Assembly (NCBI GenBank): GCA_963575745.1
Contig: CAUYUJ010005647.1
Span: 98,184 to 162,183, forward strand
Source: Prorocentrum cordatum
Taxonomy: Eukaryota; Sar; Dinophyceae; Prorocentrales; Prorocentraceae
Length of the DNA stretch: 64,000 bases
Direction of reading: 5' to 3'
Notes under the pieces: generated by a model
Seen by the model: the letters and a program-made list of their open reading frames with translations, nothing else
The model's database searches: none
Told to the model about the DNA's origin: nothing
Program-made: the position numbers and the translations under genes
In this document: in pieces, positions 1 through 10,129 of the stretch
Position numbering within the stretch: position 1 is the first letter of the stretch
How the letters are laid out: every line of letters begins with the position of its first letter

Positions 1-17
1 GTGCGGTTCTGGACAGT

Positions 18-593
18 GACGAGGCGAAGCCATCTTTGCGTCGGTCACAGAGCCGCAAGGCCAGCGGACGACGTGTATTTCTTTTTTCTCCAACGTCAAA
101 ATTGTTTAACTTTTTATAGACGCCCCCACTATAAAAACGTTAAACAGCTACAGGGGGGGGGAGGGGGGGCAAGACCTGCACGAAACACGCCCCAGCGCTG
201 TCATGCGGACGGTATTGCTGGTAAACACACTTGGGTCCAAAGGTAGGATGTGCGTGTACCAGGGAGGGCGGCAGAAAGCCGCCACACGGTTTAAAAGAAC
301 TGATGAGCAGCTGAAGGCCGCCGTACCTTTGAGAACCCAGGGAGCGTGGTGAGTGCGGACCGGGACGGAGACGAGGCAACTCCATCGGCGTCGGTCACAG
401 AGCTGCGAGGCCGGGGGGCGAAGTCCACCAGGGCCAGAGGTGAAAACAGCTGCAGCACGGCCGGGGCCAACTATGGCCTGCAGGCAACACGCCCCCGTGA
501 TGCCATGCAGACGGTATTGCTGGTAGACACACTTGGATCCAAAGGCAGGAAGTGCGTGTACCAGGGAGGGCGGCGGAAGGCCGCCACCCGAAT
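18..593. repeat. degenerate tandem duplication, unit about 300-350 bp
   Basis: Two diverged copies lie head to tail. The segment at 18-62 (gaggcg...gtcggtcacagag) recurs at 370-412. The segment at 188-296 (gacggtattgctggta, then a purine-rich end with ccagggagggcgg) recurs at 489-593. The spacing differs (about 352 against 301 bases), so the copies have gained or lost internal sequence. Both copies contain ccagggagg close to gcagctgaagg, motifs that recur at the far side of the gene island near 10.1 kb. No reading frame in it looks conserved. Confidence 0.8.
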
Positions 594-606
594 ATATGAA
601 ACGTAA

Positions 607-631
607 CCCAGGGAGGCTGCTGAAGGCTGCA
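607..631. repeat. 25-bp direct repeat, copy 1 (partner at 10093-10117)
   Basis: The segment starting cccagggaggctgctgaagg matches 10093-10117 with a single mismatch. The two copies bracket the pair of minus-strand genes between them. They could be ends of a mobile unit of about 9.5 kb or merely copies of a common motif, since cccaggga also recurs inside the island. Confidence 0.6.
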
Positions 632-684
632 CAGAGTGTGTAAAACGGACGCTGCACCTGGAAGTCTTGGTGAAGGGGGGGGGC

Positions 685-2304
685 TCAGTCGGCCCACCGT
701 TGCATCTTCTCGCCGCGGTCATCTGGCCTGCTGCCACCACACTTGCCACCTGACTGCCACTGGTCGTCGTGCCAGCCAGAGCTCCAGCCATCCTGCCAGT
801 TGTCCCAAGCATCCCAGGAGCTCCTTGCCCGGTCGTACCAGCTGTTCTGTTGGTGGCTGCCCTTGCCAGTGCCGTCTGCCCTGGTGTGGCGCATGTACTC
901 GGCCCGCACCGTTGCCCAGTCGATGCATAAGTTATACTTCTTGTCCATCGCGTAGGCGTCGTATCCGCAGTGCTTCCAGTCATCCAAGAACTTGTTGATG
1001 TCCGCGTCCGAATGCAGCTTCGGGTCTGACTTGGGATCCTTGGACCCAGGGATCCGGATACCTTTGGCGCACGCAGTCCAAAGGGCACAGAATACTCCAC
1101 CCAATTCAACTTGGTGTCTGGTGATGCGCTTGGCAGGCGCCTCTCCGCGGCGCTCCAGGTCCACGGAGCCCAACCAAGCCTTATACATGGGGCCTCCATG
1201 GGCGTCGGTCAGCTGGTTGAGAACGTGTCGCTCCGCGGCGCCAGAGTAGGCAAGCCTGCGGTCTGGTGCCTGCGGATTGCGTAGTGCGGGGCGGTGGTCC
1301 TGTGCTGGGCCTCTGCCTCGCGCGGCTTCGTCTCGACCTGGTCCCCTGGAACCACTGGCGTCCTGCTCAGTGGCGGTTGCACCACCCCAGGCGTTCAACG
1401 GGTCGTCGTCGGAGCTGGGTTCCATGCTCTCTGCCATCGGGCTTTGCTGTGGCGGCTTGGCGCCAGGGCCATCATCTTCCTCACCCGAGTCTGCGTCCGG
1501 ACCGTCATCAGCGGGAGGGCCCTTTGGGGGGCTTCCAAAGTCGACTGAATCCGCTCGCTCAGTGGCAGGAATTTCATCTTCGTAGTTTTCCTCTTTGGCG
1601 GTTGGGCCAGGCACCTTCGCGTCTCCAGCACCCGGCCCGGCGTCTTTCGAAACCAGGGAGTAGTCTGCACCAGCCGCTGTGGAGGCGTCGCCCACGGTCT
1701 TTGCTGGAGCTTTGGGCTTGCCCAGCCACTGAGTCGGAGGGCGCCCTGCCTCGTTGCCGGGCCTGTCCTCGCTCATGGCCTGCACATGCGAGCCCGCCAG
1801 GGAGGTGATGGTTGTCGAGGCCAGGGCATCAGCACTGAGGCTGAGCAGGAAGTTCGTCAGCGCGCCCATCTCGTGTCTGACAGGGTTGAAGCCTCTCGCC
1901 GGGGCGAGGGTCGAGACAAGCCGCTCCCAGGCCTCTTTGTGTTTCTCGCCGTTGGTGAGGTGGGAGACGACTCGCGCGGCGGCCAGCCGCTTGCCTTCCC
2001 AGGGCTGGTTGCGCGGGGCGCAATCCCTAGGGATGTAGTCGCCGCACGCCGCCCTGAGAAAACCCGTCAACCGACCGCCTGGCCACGAGGCTTCTTCGCT
2101 TTTAGGCTCTGGGATACTATCATCGCCATGGCCGTGGCAGAACTGCCGCCAAAGGTAGTCCAATCCAGGGTGGAAGTCCCGGAGGTAGGTCACGAGGAGC
2201 TGCTGAACGATTGGTTTCCAGCGTGGGTCTGTGACTACAGAGAGGGTCGCGAAACAAACGTTCAAACACATATTATGCCTGTCTGTGCATATGCGGTCTG
2301 GCAA
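685..2304 (-). CDS. hypothetical protein, 539 codons, WD/S-rich C-terminal tail
   Basis: I do not recognise a family. The frame is open for 539 codons from ATG at 2304 to TGA at 685, with a natural-looking residue mix that the neighbouring low-complexity frames lack. Residues about 1-180 are mixed and probably folded (for example WKPIVQQLLVTYLRDFHPGL near residue 30). Residues about 180-340 are acidic and Pro/Gly/Ser-rich and probably disordered. Residues about 350-470 look folded again. The last 50 residues are rich in Trp, Asp, Ser and Gly (SWDAWDNWQDGWSSGW). There is no signal peptide or membrane segment. It lies about 1.8 kb downstream of the broken helicase gene on the same strand, and TCCCTGG-like octamers occur in both. 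The start could be a later Met or an upstream exon. A nucleic-acid or protein-binding scaffold is possible, but I assign no function. Confidence 0.6.
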   Translation of the reverse strand: MPDRICTDRHNMCLNVCFATLSVVTDPRWKPIVQQLLVTYLRDFHPGLDYLWRQFCHGHGDDSIPEPKSEEASWPGGRLTGFLRAACGDYIPRDCAPRNQPWEGKRLAAARVVSHLTNGEKHKEAWERLVSTLAPARGFNPVRHEMGALTNFLLSLSADALASTTITSLAGSHVQAMSEDRPGNEAGRPPTQWLGKPKAPAKTVGDASTAAGADYSLVSKDAGPGAGDAKVPGPTAKEENYEDEIPATERADSVDFGSPPKGPPADDGPDADSGEEDDGPGAKPPQQSPMAESMEPSSDDDPLNAWGGATATEQDASGSRGPGRDEAARGRGPAQDHRPALRNPQAPDRRLAYSGAAERHVLNQLTDAHGGPMYKAWLGSVDLERRGEAPAKRITRHQVELGGVFCALWTACAKGIRIPGSKDPKSDPKLHSDADINKFLDDWKHCGYDAYAMDKKYNLCIDWATVRAEYMRHTRADGTGKGSHQQNSWYDRARSSWDAWDNWQDGWSSGWHDDQWQSGGKCGGSRPDDRGEKMQRWAD

Positions 2305-2439
2305 ATCGGGGCGGCATCAACGCGACGCCAAGGAGCGTCGTGGACTCGAGCCCTTGGCCTGGAAGCACGAAGCGCACGATTGCCCACATCATGAGGTTCT
2401 GCAACCGGTCGCTGTGCCCGGGGGGGGCACGGACACGCA

Positions 2440-2960
2440 GAACACTGGTCAGCTAATCGTTAGCTGGCGCCCGCCTCAAACTCATGCCCCACCCCTCGCC
2501 GCCTCCCAATATCCCTTCGCTTTGGCCCCACTCTCCTCATGCCACTCCGATTACCCCCGGTCCTCACCATGCCCCTCATCCACGTCGTCACCCCCCCCCA
2601 TGTGCCAATTCATGTCGTTCTTTGTCGTCCTCCTCCGCTGGATTAGTTCCCCCATCGTCCACGTGCCCGCCCTCCTCCCATCCTCCACGCCCTACTGCAC
2701 ATCATGCCCCCTCCTTGTGCCCCCCCCCCCGCCTCCCTCGTCCTCGTGATGCTGACGCCGGTGATGCAGCTCCTCCTGGGCCCGTCTCCCCCCCTCTCGT
2801 CCATTCCGGTTCATCCCTGGCCCCTTGGCCACCCCTCCTGTCGAACCCCTTCCTTCCCACAGCCCACCATCCCCACCCACCCGCGCCTTTGCATGCCCAG
2901 ACCACTGCCCCCTCCTGGACCAGCTGGGGGACCCGCGGAAAATCTCCCGCCCAGTGACCA
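2440..2960. repeat. C-rich polypyrimidine low-complexity stretch
   Basis: About 500 bases dominated by C and CT runs on the plus strand. It yields Pro/Ser/His-rich frames in all plus phases, which is the signature of composition rather than coding. No gene is seen between 2305 and 4095. Confidence 0.7.
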
Positions 2961-2984
2961 CTCCACCGAGCGGCGCGCAACAAA

Positions 2985-3240
2985 TGCACAGTTGGAGACG
3001 CGAGCTGTGCATTTCGACCGCGTGCGACGCCCCCCCATGGACCAGCCGAAAGAGGAACGTGAAAGTTCCGCCCAGTCAACACCACCCGCGACGCGCACAC
3101 TCCAAATACACAGATGGGAACGAGATCTGTGTACACAGATCACACCACGATCTGTGTAAACGGTGGGCCCACACACACGAAAATACACAGTTGAATACAC
3201 AAACTGTGTACACAAATCACACCTTGATCTGTGTATTTCG
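2985..3240. repeat. cluster of five small stem-loops built on ACACAGAT / ATCTGTGT
   Basis: Successive short inverted repeats: tgcacagttg...gagctgtgca (about 2990-3013), tacacagatg...gatctgtgta (3113-3133), cacagatcacaccacgatctgtg (3135-3157), tacacagttg...aactgtgta (3185-3211) and tacacaaatc...gatctgtgta (3210-3237). Arms are 8-10 bases and loops 7-12 bases. Two further single arms (aaatacacacttcc, aaatacacgcttcc) follow at about 3326 and 3366. These look like a degenerate foldback array, not terminators. Confidence 0.7.
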
Positions 3241-4095
3241 GAAAGGTGAACGCTCGCCACCTCGAGGGCGCCCCGACCTTGCCAACCCAGAACCGAAGTC
3301 GACATGCCCAGCTAGGGGGGGATGCAAATACACACTTCCCCGGCCCAGGGCGCCCCCGAGGGAGATGAAAATACACGCTTCCCTGGCCCAGTGCGGCCGC
3401 AGTGAAACGCGGCATCAAGGCGGCCCCCAACGGCCCGAAAACGCCCCGAAAAGGCATCGAATGACCCCAAAGAGTGCCGCGCAACAATCCGAAAACACGA
3501 GAGGTGTCACATGCCATGGACCTCTGAACAGTCAAAGCTCCACGCGCCGCCATACAGACCGCTGCTCCGGTAAAAGGGGGGGACCTTGCCGCAGGCACCT
3601 ATTATTTACATGTTAGCGATGCGACTGTGCTCGGCGGCCGTGCCGCCCGCGTTTGGAGCGCGCCCCGAACGCTCGCGTTGTCAATCGCCTCTGTTTGGTT
3701 CGGGCGGGGGAGCGCCCCTTCCCACCTCCTTCGTTATTCCTCGTTTCTCTTTGTTTCCCTGCTTCACCGTCCGTCGTATCACCTCGTCTTCCATCCATGT
3801 TCGAAAAGCGGAGTCCCTGGTGCCGCGTGCCCGCATCGGCGGTATATCTTCTTTTTCGATATCCGAGCACAGCGGAGCAACGGACGCGCCCGACATTATC
3901 CAGGGGGGGAAGAAAGGAAGGGGAACGGAGCAACGGCGAGGACGACGACGGGAAGCAAACTGTCCTGGGTCCGCATAAAGCCATATGTTTGCGATTCGGG
4001 TGCGCGCGCTTTCTTCGAGGCGTTCCACGCCCGACCCATGCTGAATTCACAAATTCCTCCAAACTGTGTAAACACTCTGTCCTCTGTTCCCCCTC
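3241..4095. other. no gene recognised
   Basis: Mixed GC-rich sequence between the stem-loop cluster and the end of the helicase frame. Open frames overlap on both strands without conserved motifs. I see nothing further that I can support. Confidence 0.4.
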
Positions 4096-4650
4096 CTATA
4101 CAACTGCCTCAGACCAGAGGGGCAGTGGATTCCAACTGAACGACCAGGTTTCTGCTGCCAGACCTACTCCTGGGGTCGTCTGTTCTGAGCGTGGGGTTGG
4201 TGACCCCCCTGCAGTCCAGGAGCGGCCCCTGAGGAGCTGGCAGCTCAGGCAGGAGCTCCATGAGCTGCGGGAGAGTCCTGGGGGCTGCTCGGCCACGGGG
4301 GCGGCTGTTCCCGAGGCGTTGGACCCAGGGAGGTTCGCCGCTCCTGTCTTGGTGAAGCGATCTGCGGCCTTGGCGTCAGCGCCCATCCAGGGAAGGGTGC
4401 GGTGAATGTCCACTGGGGCCTCCGCTGCGATCTGGCTATTGAGCGTTGGCAGGACAGGGGCCTCGGCTGGGCGCAGTGCCCTGTAGTCTCTCCCAGTGAT
4501 GTGATCCAGAGTCGCGGGCCCGATGTTCCAGATGGGGACCAGGCAGCGCCGGCAGCGCCACGTGGCATTCCAGTCGCGCTCCCACCAGGCTATGGCCCGC
4601 CGCTCAATGGGAGGCAGCCCTGCTTGCTCGGGCACACCCACTCCTTCCTT
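4096..4650 (-). pseudogene. tail of the helicase locus after in-frame TGA
   Basis: In frame with the preceding segment. It begins KEGVGVPEQAGLPP and includes WERDWNATWRCRRCLVPIWN, a further CxxC pair, then a less certain Ser/Pro-rich end. The last 80 codons may be noncoding. The next in-frame stop is at 4096. Confidence 0.45.
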
Positions 4651-6199
4651 TCATATGAAGCATCCCAGGGGTGGTGCTCTAGTTTTCCAGACTAGGAGCG
4701 GTGCCCCTGGGGGGCATGTGTCGCACCGAGCAGAGTAGATCTTGTTCTCCGCAGCTTTGAGGCCAAATCGCTCATCCCTGACCCGCAGGATGGGAATGGT
4801 GGTGTTGGCGCGCTTTGGGTTGTGCATGCCCGCCGGCGTCATGATGAGATCCGCCAGTGTCCTCGTGTCCGATTGGGGGCTGTATCCAAAGCCAAGTGGG
4901 AGATGACCCAGGGAGGGGAGGGAACTCGCCCTCTGGTCACCTGCGCCACCGGTCCTCCAGAATTCGTACTCCTTGACCTTTTCCGCGATTGTTGCACCGG
5001 TTGGTGCTGGGATGCCATTGTCCTCCAGGTGCCGGATCCAGCAGTACTCGCAGTGCCATCCCATGTTTGCACCGTCGAGGTAGGCCCGGGGCCGGTTCTG
5101 CGCTACCATCAGGCGAGTATCGTCCGAGATCCATGTGCCGTCTGCGGAGCGTAGCTGATCCTGGCCACACCTGTCGCACTTGAACCTGCCATGCTTCTGC
5201 TCAGCCAGCAGCCTGTCGTCGAGGATGCGAGGGGGATCCTGCTTGGTACCTGGGGCGGGGGCGGACGGTATGGGGGCGTTCAGGTCGGTGTTGGAAAGCG
5301 CGAGTCCGCCGCCGATGTAGGCGAGCCCAGCACCCCGGTCGTCGTCACCCAGGGAGGCGTCTGAGCCCGCGAGCGCGATGTGAAGCGCGCACACGGAGCA
5401 GTGGTGCGTACTCAGGGGGGTCAGTGAGGCGGCTGGGGCGATCTTTTCGAGGACGAGCATCGGGGCCTTCAGCTGGAAGTCGTGCCTGTCCAACTCACTC
5501 CAGGTCTGCGGGCAGCCAGCTGCCTGCGCGACAGGGTGGTGGTGCGCCACCGCTACGAGTTTGGTGTGCGGCAGGATTGCCTCGATGCGCCCGTGAAGAT
5601 CGGCCAGGCCGTCAAGCGTGAGACCCCAGGTGCTCGCGAATTCATGCCGGAACCCTCGATGCGCTTCCTGCCACGGGACACAGAAACCCAGGATGGCTTC
5701 AATCACGTCCCCAGCCTGTTCGGCGCGCGGGAACGGCCAGAAGAACACGCGCGGTTCGCGGAGCATTAGCATCATGACCACCAGGAGCGAGCGGGTCTTG
5801 CAAGACTCCATGGGGTGGCCGTCTGTGTCCTTGATCTCATCCCGGAGTCGGCCCCTGGTCGGATCGACGGAAGCACTACCTGAGATCTCTTGCAGGCCAA
5901 CCATGCCGGGGCGCTTCCTGTGCCTGCAGCAATCCTTGGTTGTTGCACTCCACGCCTGGGGGAACTGTCGGAAAAGTCCCTTGGGAGTGCGCTGTCGCCG
6001 CCCGCAGAGCGTTGCACGTCGGCCCCTGACGCGCGGCACCGGGGGGAGGGAGTCGTCGCACACTGCGTGACCTGCGTCCTCCCAGGGAGTGCCAAGGCCG
6101 AGTGACCACACTATGGCTGCCCAGAGCATGTTGTAGACCAGATTTGTCGCGTCTAAACCCAGGGACATGTCGAACAGGAAGCCCAGGCTGCCGCGGTGT
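4651..6199 (-). CDS. helicase-locus C-terminal segment with multiple Cys pairs
   Basis: This frame continues the locus for about 510 codons. It contains a hydrophobic patch (YNMLWAAIVWSLGLG), an Arg/Leu-rich region (SLLVVMMLMLREPRVFFWPF) and several Cys pairs: CSVC, KCDRCGQ, HCEYCW and RCDTC. Paired CxxC groups suggest two or more zinc-binding sites, as in UPF1-type CH domains, but here they lie on the C-terminal side. I do not recognise a named domain. The frame ends at TGA 4651, yet the next codons in the same frame (CRRC, then WNIGPATLDHITG) keep the same style and add a further CxxC. This stop is therefore best read as a CGA to TGA change in a decaying gene. Confidence 0.6.
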
Positions 6200-6952
6200 C
6201 TCTGCCAGCGAGAATTCATGCGGATGGAGCCCCGCCATCAGGTAGATGAGCACATGGAAGGTAGGCGTCGAGAGGATCTCGTCTAGGCCGTCAGAGATGA
6301 CCTTGCCCAGGGAGTCCCAGCCGAAGTCTTCGGCCAGTGGAGTGTTGAAGCGATCGGCGAAGCTGTTCGCCCGCATCGAGCTCACTGCGTCCCTCCTCTC
6401 CCTTCGCGTCACAACTCCAGGCAGCGGGGGAGGGGGCCCAGGTGGCGAGGTCGGGCAGTGGTCAAACCTTTCGTCTATGACCAAAGATTGCCTGTGGCCG
6501 GCGGGCTCATCGCCCCGGAACCTGACCCCAAGGCGAGCCAAGCGCCCGCATTCGGAAAGCACACGAAGCTGGGACCAAGTGGCGTTGGCGAACATGCGCC
6601 CGTCTCCCAACATCATGATGTTCCGCTTTGCCCTCGTGATCGCCACGTTCAGTCGCTTGGCGTCATCGACAAAGCCCCAGTTGTGCATCCCGTTGCTCCT
6701 GGTGGTCAGCGCGATCACGACGTCTGCCTCCCCACCCTGGCCGGAGTCGATGGTGGTGAGCTTGAGGGCCCCACTTTTCATGTGCTTGCCTGCAATCTGT
6801 CTGGGCCCAGGGAAGTCTGCGCCGATAGCTGCGCGGGCGTTCCGACCCTCCCGAAAGACGGTTTCCCAGCGGTGACTGTCGACCTCATGCTCTTGGGAGA
6901 CTGTTCCAGAGCCGGGGAAATCTCGCCCGCTATAACCGCCACTGCCTTTTCT
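6200..6952 (-). CDS. helicase core segment: motifs V and VI
   Basis: This is the same frame as the preceding segment, past TAA 6953. It includes HEVDSHRWETVFREGRNA, then LTTIDSGQGGEADVV (motif V, about 6720-6770) and DDAKRLNVAITRAKRNIMM (motif VI with the arginine finger, about 6610-6670). UPF1-type enzymes have closely similar TVDSFQG and RLNVALTRAK sequences. After motif VI the text stays protein-like to about FHVLIYLMAGLHPHEF (about 6215-6260). Coding character then moves to another frame near 6200, where a hydrophobic stretch (VYNMLWAAIVWSLGLG) begins. A single indel or a small intron could explain the change. Confidence 0.85.
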
Positions 6953-8044
6953 TTAGCCGGATTTCCCTTTATGGCCGCTCTGGGAATTTCGCAGGACACC
7001 GCTGAGGTGGCGCGGGCTTTGTGGCCAGCCGTCCATGAGGATGGCCGTCTGGGGCTGGTAGCCAACGACGATTCGGACGGTGGTGCCTCTTTCAAGTTCA
7101 GGGAGGAGTGCCCGCGCGATGTCCACAGCCTGGGCTGCCTCGGGGAGGTTGGCGTAGCCTGGCTGGAGGCCCGACGTAACCTCCCACGAGGGTGTGTCGA
7201 CAAGTAGGAAGCGGTGCTTGTCGCCGTTCTGCGGAGGATCCAACTGCTCAAGGGTCGCGCTGAGGTCGGCCTCGTTGGAACTGGTGAGCTTAGCGAGTTC
7301 CGTCAGGCGCCTAGGTTCCCAGGGTGAGATGTCTCTCCATGGGATTCCTTCAACGATGGGCCTGTCTCTGAGCGGGTTCATGATGCCGCTCGCCATGCCC
7401 TTACCGTAGTAGGCTGCGTTCGGAAAGGCGAGGAGCTGCGGATGCATGCGGTAGCAAATCGACAGGTGGACGACCGCCGTGTCCTGGCCGCGGAGGGCGT
7501 GAAACATTCTGTCAAAAATGCTGACACAGAGACCCAGGTCGTTGGCGAGCTTTGAGAGAACCGTTGGGGGCAACTGGTTTGGGTCGCCCACCAGTGCCAG
7601 GGCTCCGCCGCTGTTGATCACGTTCGCCATAGACATGAGCGCATGTAGTTCCGTGGCCTGTCCGGCCTCGTCGATTACTAGGAGGACAATGTGTGGGCTG
7701 CCCTTCTGTCCGAGGGCTTCGGCTGCCTCGTGTGTGGACGTGATCGCCCTGGCCTCCCGGAGGAGGTTGGCCTTGAAAGGCCTGAAGTCAGCGCTCTTGT
7801 CCCCATCCTGAAACGGGAATTCTCCGTAGGCGGTCTTGTAGTGGCCCTCTGGTGTCAGGCCCACGAGCTCCTCGTTGACGCGTTCCTTCCTCGCCGGGCG
7901 CGCGAATTTCCCAGGGAATCCCGTGTCGGGATCGAGACGGAGTTGTAGATGTGCTTCGGACATTGCCAGGGCGGGCTGGTCGACCGCGGCGCGGTGTTCG
8001 AACCGGCTGCCAGCGCGACTGCTTGGCCCGAGCGCAAGCAGCAT
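6953..8044 (-). CDS. helicase core segment: motifs II, III and IV
   Basis: After the frame change the protein resumes with AAVDQPALAMSEAHLQ, completing motif Ia. It continues to VIDEAGQATE (DEAG box, motif II, about 7658-7678), LVGDPNQLPPTVLS (motif III, about 7565-7590), SICYRMHPQLLAFPN (about 7430-7460) and IVVGYQPQTAIL (about 7060-7090). These motifs in this order define the UPF1/DNA2/SMUBP2 group of superfamily 1 helicases. DEAG coordinates Mg-ATP and the Gln-Leu-Pro-Pro loop couples hydrolysis to unwinding. The frame meets TAA at 6953-6955, but the next codons in the same frame go on into motifs V and VI. The stop therefore lies in a short spacer, either a decayed codon or inside a small intron. 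Confidence 0.85.
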   Translation of the reverse strand: MLLALGPSSRAGSRFEHRAAVDQPALAMSEAHLQLRLDPDTGFPGKFARPARKERVNEELVGLTPEGHYKTAYGEFPFQDGDKSADFRPFKANLLREARAITSTHEAAEALGQKGSPHIVLLVIDEAGQATELHALMSMANVINSGGALALVGDPNQLPPTVLSKLANDLGLCVSIFDRMFHALRGQDTAVVHLSICYRMHPQLLAFPNAAYYGKGMASGIMNPLRDRPIVEGIPWRDISPWEPRRLTELAKLTSSNEADLSATLEQLDPPQNGDKHRFLLVDTPSWEVTSGLQPGYANLPEAAQAVDIARALLPELERGTTVRIVVGYQPQTAILMDGWPQSPRHLSGVLRNSQSGHKGKSG

Positions 8045-10056
8045 CCCCGCATGTCCAGGCTGGCGACGGAGAAGGTGGTCTTGCCAGTCCCAGGGGGTCC
8101 GTGCACCAGTACGGCATGGTGACGTAGGGTGGCCTGAAGGGCTCCGATCGCGTCGTTGTTTGGCCTGTGCTTGTCCACCCTTTGGTTAAAGGTCGTCTGG
8201 CTAGGTGTGGTGCGCACCCTCTGGAAAACCGACCCAGTCGAGTCTGAGAGCTCGTCGTCCGAGAACGCCGCCACGCCCAAGGGAAGCGGCGGTTCCTGCT
8301 GTAGAAGGCCAGACCGGACCGCTTGGGTAAGGTCAGCGTCGGGGACGTCCATCTCCAATGTCGCTGCGGCTCTGGCCCGCAGATTCGAGCCGACCTCGCT
8401 GGTTAGCTGGAGGTCGTTGGCTGCGCGTCGGTCGGCTCGGGGAGCGCGCAGGAAGGCCAAGAGGAACGTCAGAGGGGACAGCGTGCGAGCGAACAGATCC
8501 GCCGCATTCTGCCGGAGGTAGTAAATCTGGTCGAGAGCCCAACGCAGGCGCCAGTGCTGGGTGTCGGAGGGGGCCTCGTCCACTCGGTGCCAGGGTAAGT
8601 CATCACTTGGGGGCCGTGCCGCCTTGGTTTCATCTCCGTGGAAGGGCCCCCGCTTCCCGCTGTTGCACTGCACGATGCACCTGTCCGAGGGGTGCCTGGT
8701 GCCCGGGTAGAGGCCGAGCACTTTTGCGTCTTTGGGGTGGACGGCGCCGCCCAGGGAGGGTGGCCACCAGATCGTGACGTCCGCAATCTTGTCCACTGTG
8801 GGGCCGGCGACGGAGATGTACAGATCTTTGCCTTCTTTGTCTCCCTCTTGTGTTCTGGATGCGACCCTGTACCTGGAGGGCCACTCCAGCAGGTAGAGCT
8901 CCTTACCCTCTGGGAGGTCCAGGGCGTTTCGCAACTGGAAGATGTCCAGGTCGTCCAGGTGCGCATTGCCGTCGATCTTGGTGACACGGACGTCGAGAGC
9001 ACAGTTGCCTTTCCTGGCCAGGTCTTCGCGCGTGGCCTCTTTCCTGTTGTCCACCGTCTCGACTGACGCTTGGCTTTCTACCCGGGCGATTCTCCGAAGT
9101 GTCTGCCCCCGATCCTGGAGCGTGTAAGGACACTGAGAGGGGAGCCGGACGGCATCGGGCAGATCCCCCAGCGCCGCCTTGGGGTGGACTCGCGCGTGCG
9201 GGGCATCCACTGGCAAGGAGTAAGGACTGCGTACCTCGGCGGCCGCTTGGACTGCCAGCGACTCGTCCAGCTGCCGATCCGAGGGATCTGGCTGTAATGC
9301 CTCATCTTCAGCTGCCAGTCTCACTACTCGCTGCCGACCAGGCGGCACCCAAGCGGGCGGAGGATGGGGCGGCGGGGGCGGAAGCAAAGGAGGGCCTGAG
9401 GATGCTGAGGGTGGCCCAGGAGCGGCGGGCGGTGATCCGACGGAGGACTTTGCGAACGCATGGGCCCCTCCACCTACGTCAGGCCCTCTGACGCCTGCCT
9501 GTCTGGCCTCGTGGATGCCCATCTGGGGCGACCTCGCGCGGTCTGGGTCGATTCTCGTGCCTCCCGGGCTGCTGTAGTTCCAGTCGTCGTCCCAGAGAGG
9601 GTAGATGGCGGGCGCATGCAGCGCGTCATCCGGGATCACCAGACCAGGGAGTGAGCGGGCGCCGTCACGGGATACCAAGGGTCGCACGGGTCTCCAGCCT
9701 GGCCAGGCCCTCCGCTCGATACGCACATGGCGCACTGCGTCCCAGGTCGATCCGCCGCACATGCTCCACAGGTTACCCGGGGAGACAAAGGTGTTTGGGT
9801 CCGGCCGCCCGTCGGCGTAGCGCTTTTCCGACATCTCATAGTGCCTGTCGCTCAGAATGTGTCCCGTGTCGTCCACCGGCTCCTGGCATATCTCGCACCA
9901 GTAGCGCCACCCGCCGTTGAAGAAGGCCCAACGCATCCAGGGACAGAACCGAGCAAGGAAGACCTGAGAGCCCAGTCTGACTGGCGGGCCGTCCTCGCAG
10001 TGTGGCAGGCACGAGGGCCAGCGACGGGTGGGACCTTGGTTGTTCCTAGGCCCCAT
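8006..10056 (-). CDS. helicase N-terminal segment: CCHH zinc finger to Walker A
   Basis: From Met at 10056 the protein has a Trp/Cys-rich start with WRYWCEIC, followed by H and H. The spacing (Cys54, Cys57, His66, His72 from this Met) fits a single CCHH zinc finger. A Pro-rich linker follows at 9300-9420. A folded region then includes WPSRYRV and DLFARTLSPLTFLLAFLRAP. The segment ends with NNDAIGALQATLRHHAVLVH and GPPGTGKTT, the Walker A loop that binds ATP, at 8074-8100. Just after it, GQAVALAAGSNTA matches helicase motif Ia (SNxAVD), but the AVD needed next is in another frame, so the frame breaks near 8005 in gcgccgcgg. The frame is open with no intron for more than 2 kb. Confidence 0.8.
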
Positions 10057-10092
10057 CGTGTGTCGAGGCGACCCAGGGAGCGACCGTGAAAA

Positions 10093-10117
10093 CCCAGGGA
10101 GGCAGCTGAAGGCTGCA
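10093..10117. repeat. 25-bp direct repeat, copy 2 (partner at 607-631)
   Basis: The segment starting cccagggaggcagctgaagg has one mismatch to 607-631. A further acccagggag lies 21 bases away at 10071. It sits just upstream of the preferred start of the helicase gene on the minus strand. Confidence 0.6.
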
Positions 10118-10129
10118 AGCTGTATTGAC

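Noticed and set aside
5424-6105. Plus-strand frames opposite the helicase gene
   Set aside because: They are antisense shadows; the helicase and Cys-pair text is on the minus strand.
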